DNA of 5,743 bases from an uncultured Bryobacterales bacterium (GTDB lineage: Bacteria; Acidobacteriota; Terriglobia; Bryobacterales; Bryobacteraceae): positions 1 through 5,743 of the forward strand of contig CALMAV010000080.1 in assembly GCA_937859895.1 (NCBI GenBank). Reading direction: 5' to 3'. A program made the position numbers and the translations under genes. Positions 5,602 through 5,743 of this stretch are shown here, piece by piece. The first letter of the stretch is position 1, and each line of letters begins with the position of its first letter. Below the pieces are notes generated by a model. It did no database searches. It was not told where the DNA came from and saw only the letters and a program-made list of their open reading frames with translations.

Positions 5602-5743
5602 GTGAGACTAAAAGATCAAGTAGCAATTGTTACTGGTGCAGCAACTGGAATCGGACAAGGTATTGCAACCCGGTTTGCCAGAGAAGGCGCGTCTGTCGTT
5701 GTTGACTATGTTGGGAATTCTGACCTGGCGGACAAGACAGTGG
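5602..5743 (+). CDS. Short-chain dehydrogenase/reductase (SDR), 3' partial
   Basis: This is the first 47 codons of an NAD(P)-dependent oxidoreductase; the rest lies beyond the window. The start is the GTG at 5602: the codon directly before it is TAA, so no earlier start is possible, and GGACGGA lies 7 bp upstream. The translation MRLKDQVAIVTG then AATGIGQGIATRFAREGASV is a textbook SDR Rossmann N-terminus. It shows the beta1 strand VAIVTG, the TGxxxGIG cofactor loop (Thr11-Gly18), helix alphaB, and beta2 ending VVVDY. Asp35 after beta2 is commonly linked to NAD(H) preference, though the next residues resemble glucose 1-dehydrogenase-like members, so cofactor and substrate stay open. The catalytic Ser-Tyr-Lys residues are not in view. 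It is transcribed divergently from the small charged protein gene. Confidence 0.93.
   Translation, partial: MRLKDQVAIVTGAATGIGQGIATRFAREGASVVVDYVGNSDLADKTV

Overview
The window looks like ordinary chromosomal DNA of a soil-type bacterium, most plausibly an acidobacterium (Terriglobia). That placement is an inference from gene content: a secreted S53 (sedolisin) protease with a pro-kumamolisin prodomain, a DoxX-type membrane protein, a YpfJ-type metallopeptidase, and a style of small hypothetical proteins that I associate with that phylum. Base composition is moderate by eye. I see no rRNA, tRNA, CRISPR array, transposase, integrase or phage gene.

Layout. Positions 1-1812 (+) hold the 3' part of an S53 acid protease; its signal peptide and the start of its prodomain lie upstream of the window. 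Convergent to it is a small lipoprotein gene (1857-2393, -) of unknown family. Almost back to back with that gene, a plus-strand pair starts: a four-TM DoxX-like protein (2407-2808) and a 67-residue two-TM protein (2833-3036). The latter overlaps the 3' end of the next gene by 17 bp, tail to tail. On the minus strand, a SnoaL/NTF2-like gene (3907-4302) and a YpfJ-family zinc metallopeptidase gene (3020-3895) are 11 bp apart and probably form an operon, transcribed from 4302 down to 3020.

Positions 4303-5191 form the largest stretch without a confident gene. It holds a tentative 48-codon minus-strand small ORF (4513-4659), a perfect 15-bp dyad (4679-4693) overlapping a -10-like hexamer, and small hairpins. 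It could be a regulatory or small-gene region, or decayed sequence.

The right end has a small, highly charged hypothetical protein on the minus strand (5192-5494) and, divergent from it across about 107 bp, the first 47 codons of a short-chain dehydrogenase/reductase starting at a GTG (5602) and running off the window.

Functionally this is a mixture of envelope or secreted proteins (protease, lipoprotein, membrane proteins, membrane-anchored peptidase) and small cytosolic proteins. I found no convincing new multi-gene system. The items most worth following are the NTF2-like/YpfJ pair, the tightly packed lipoprotein/DoxX/small-membrane-protein cluster, and the small ORF with its upstream dyad.
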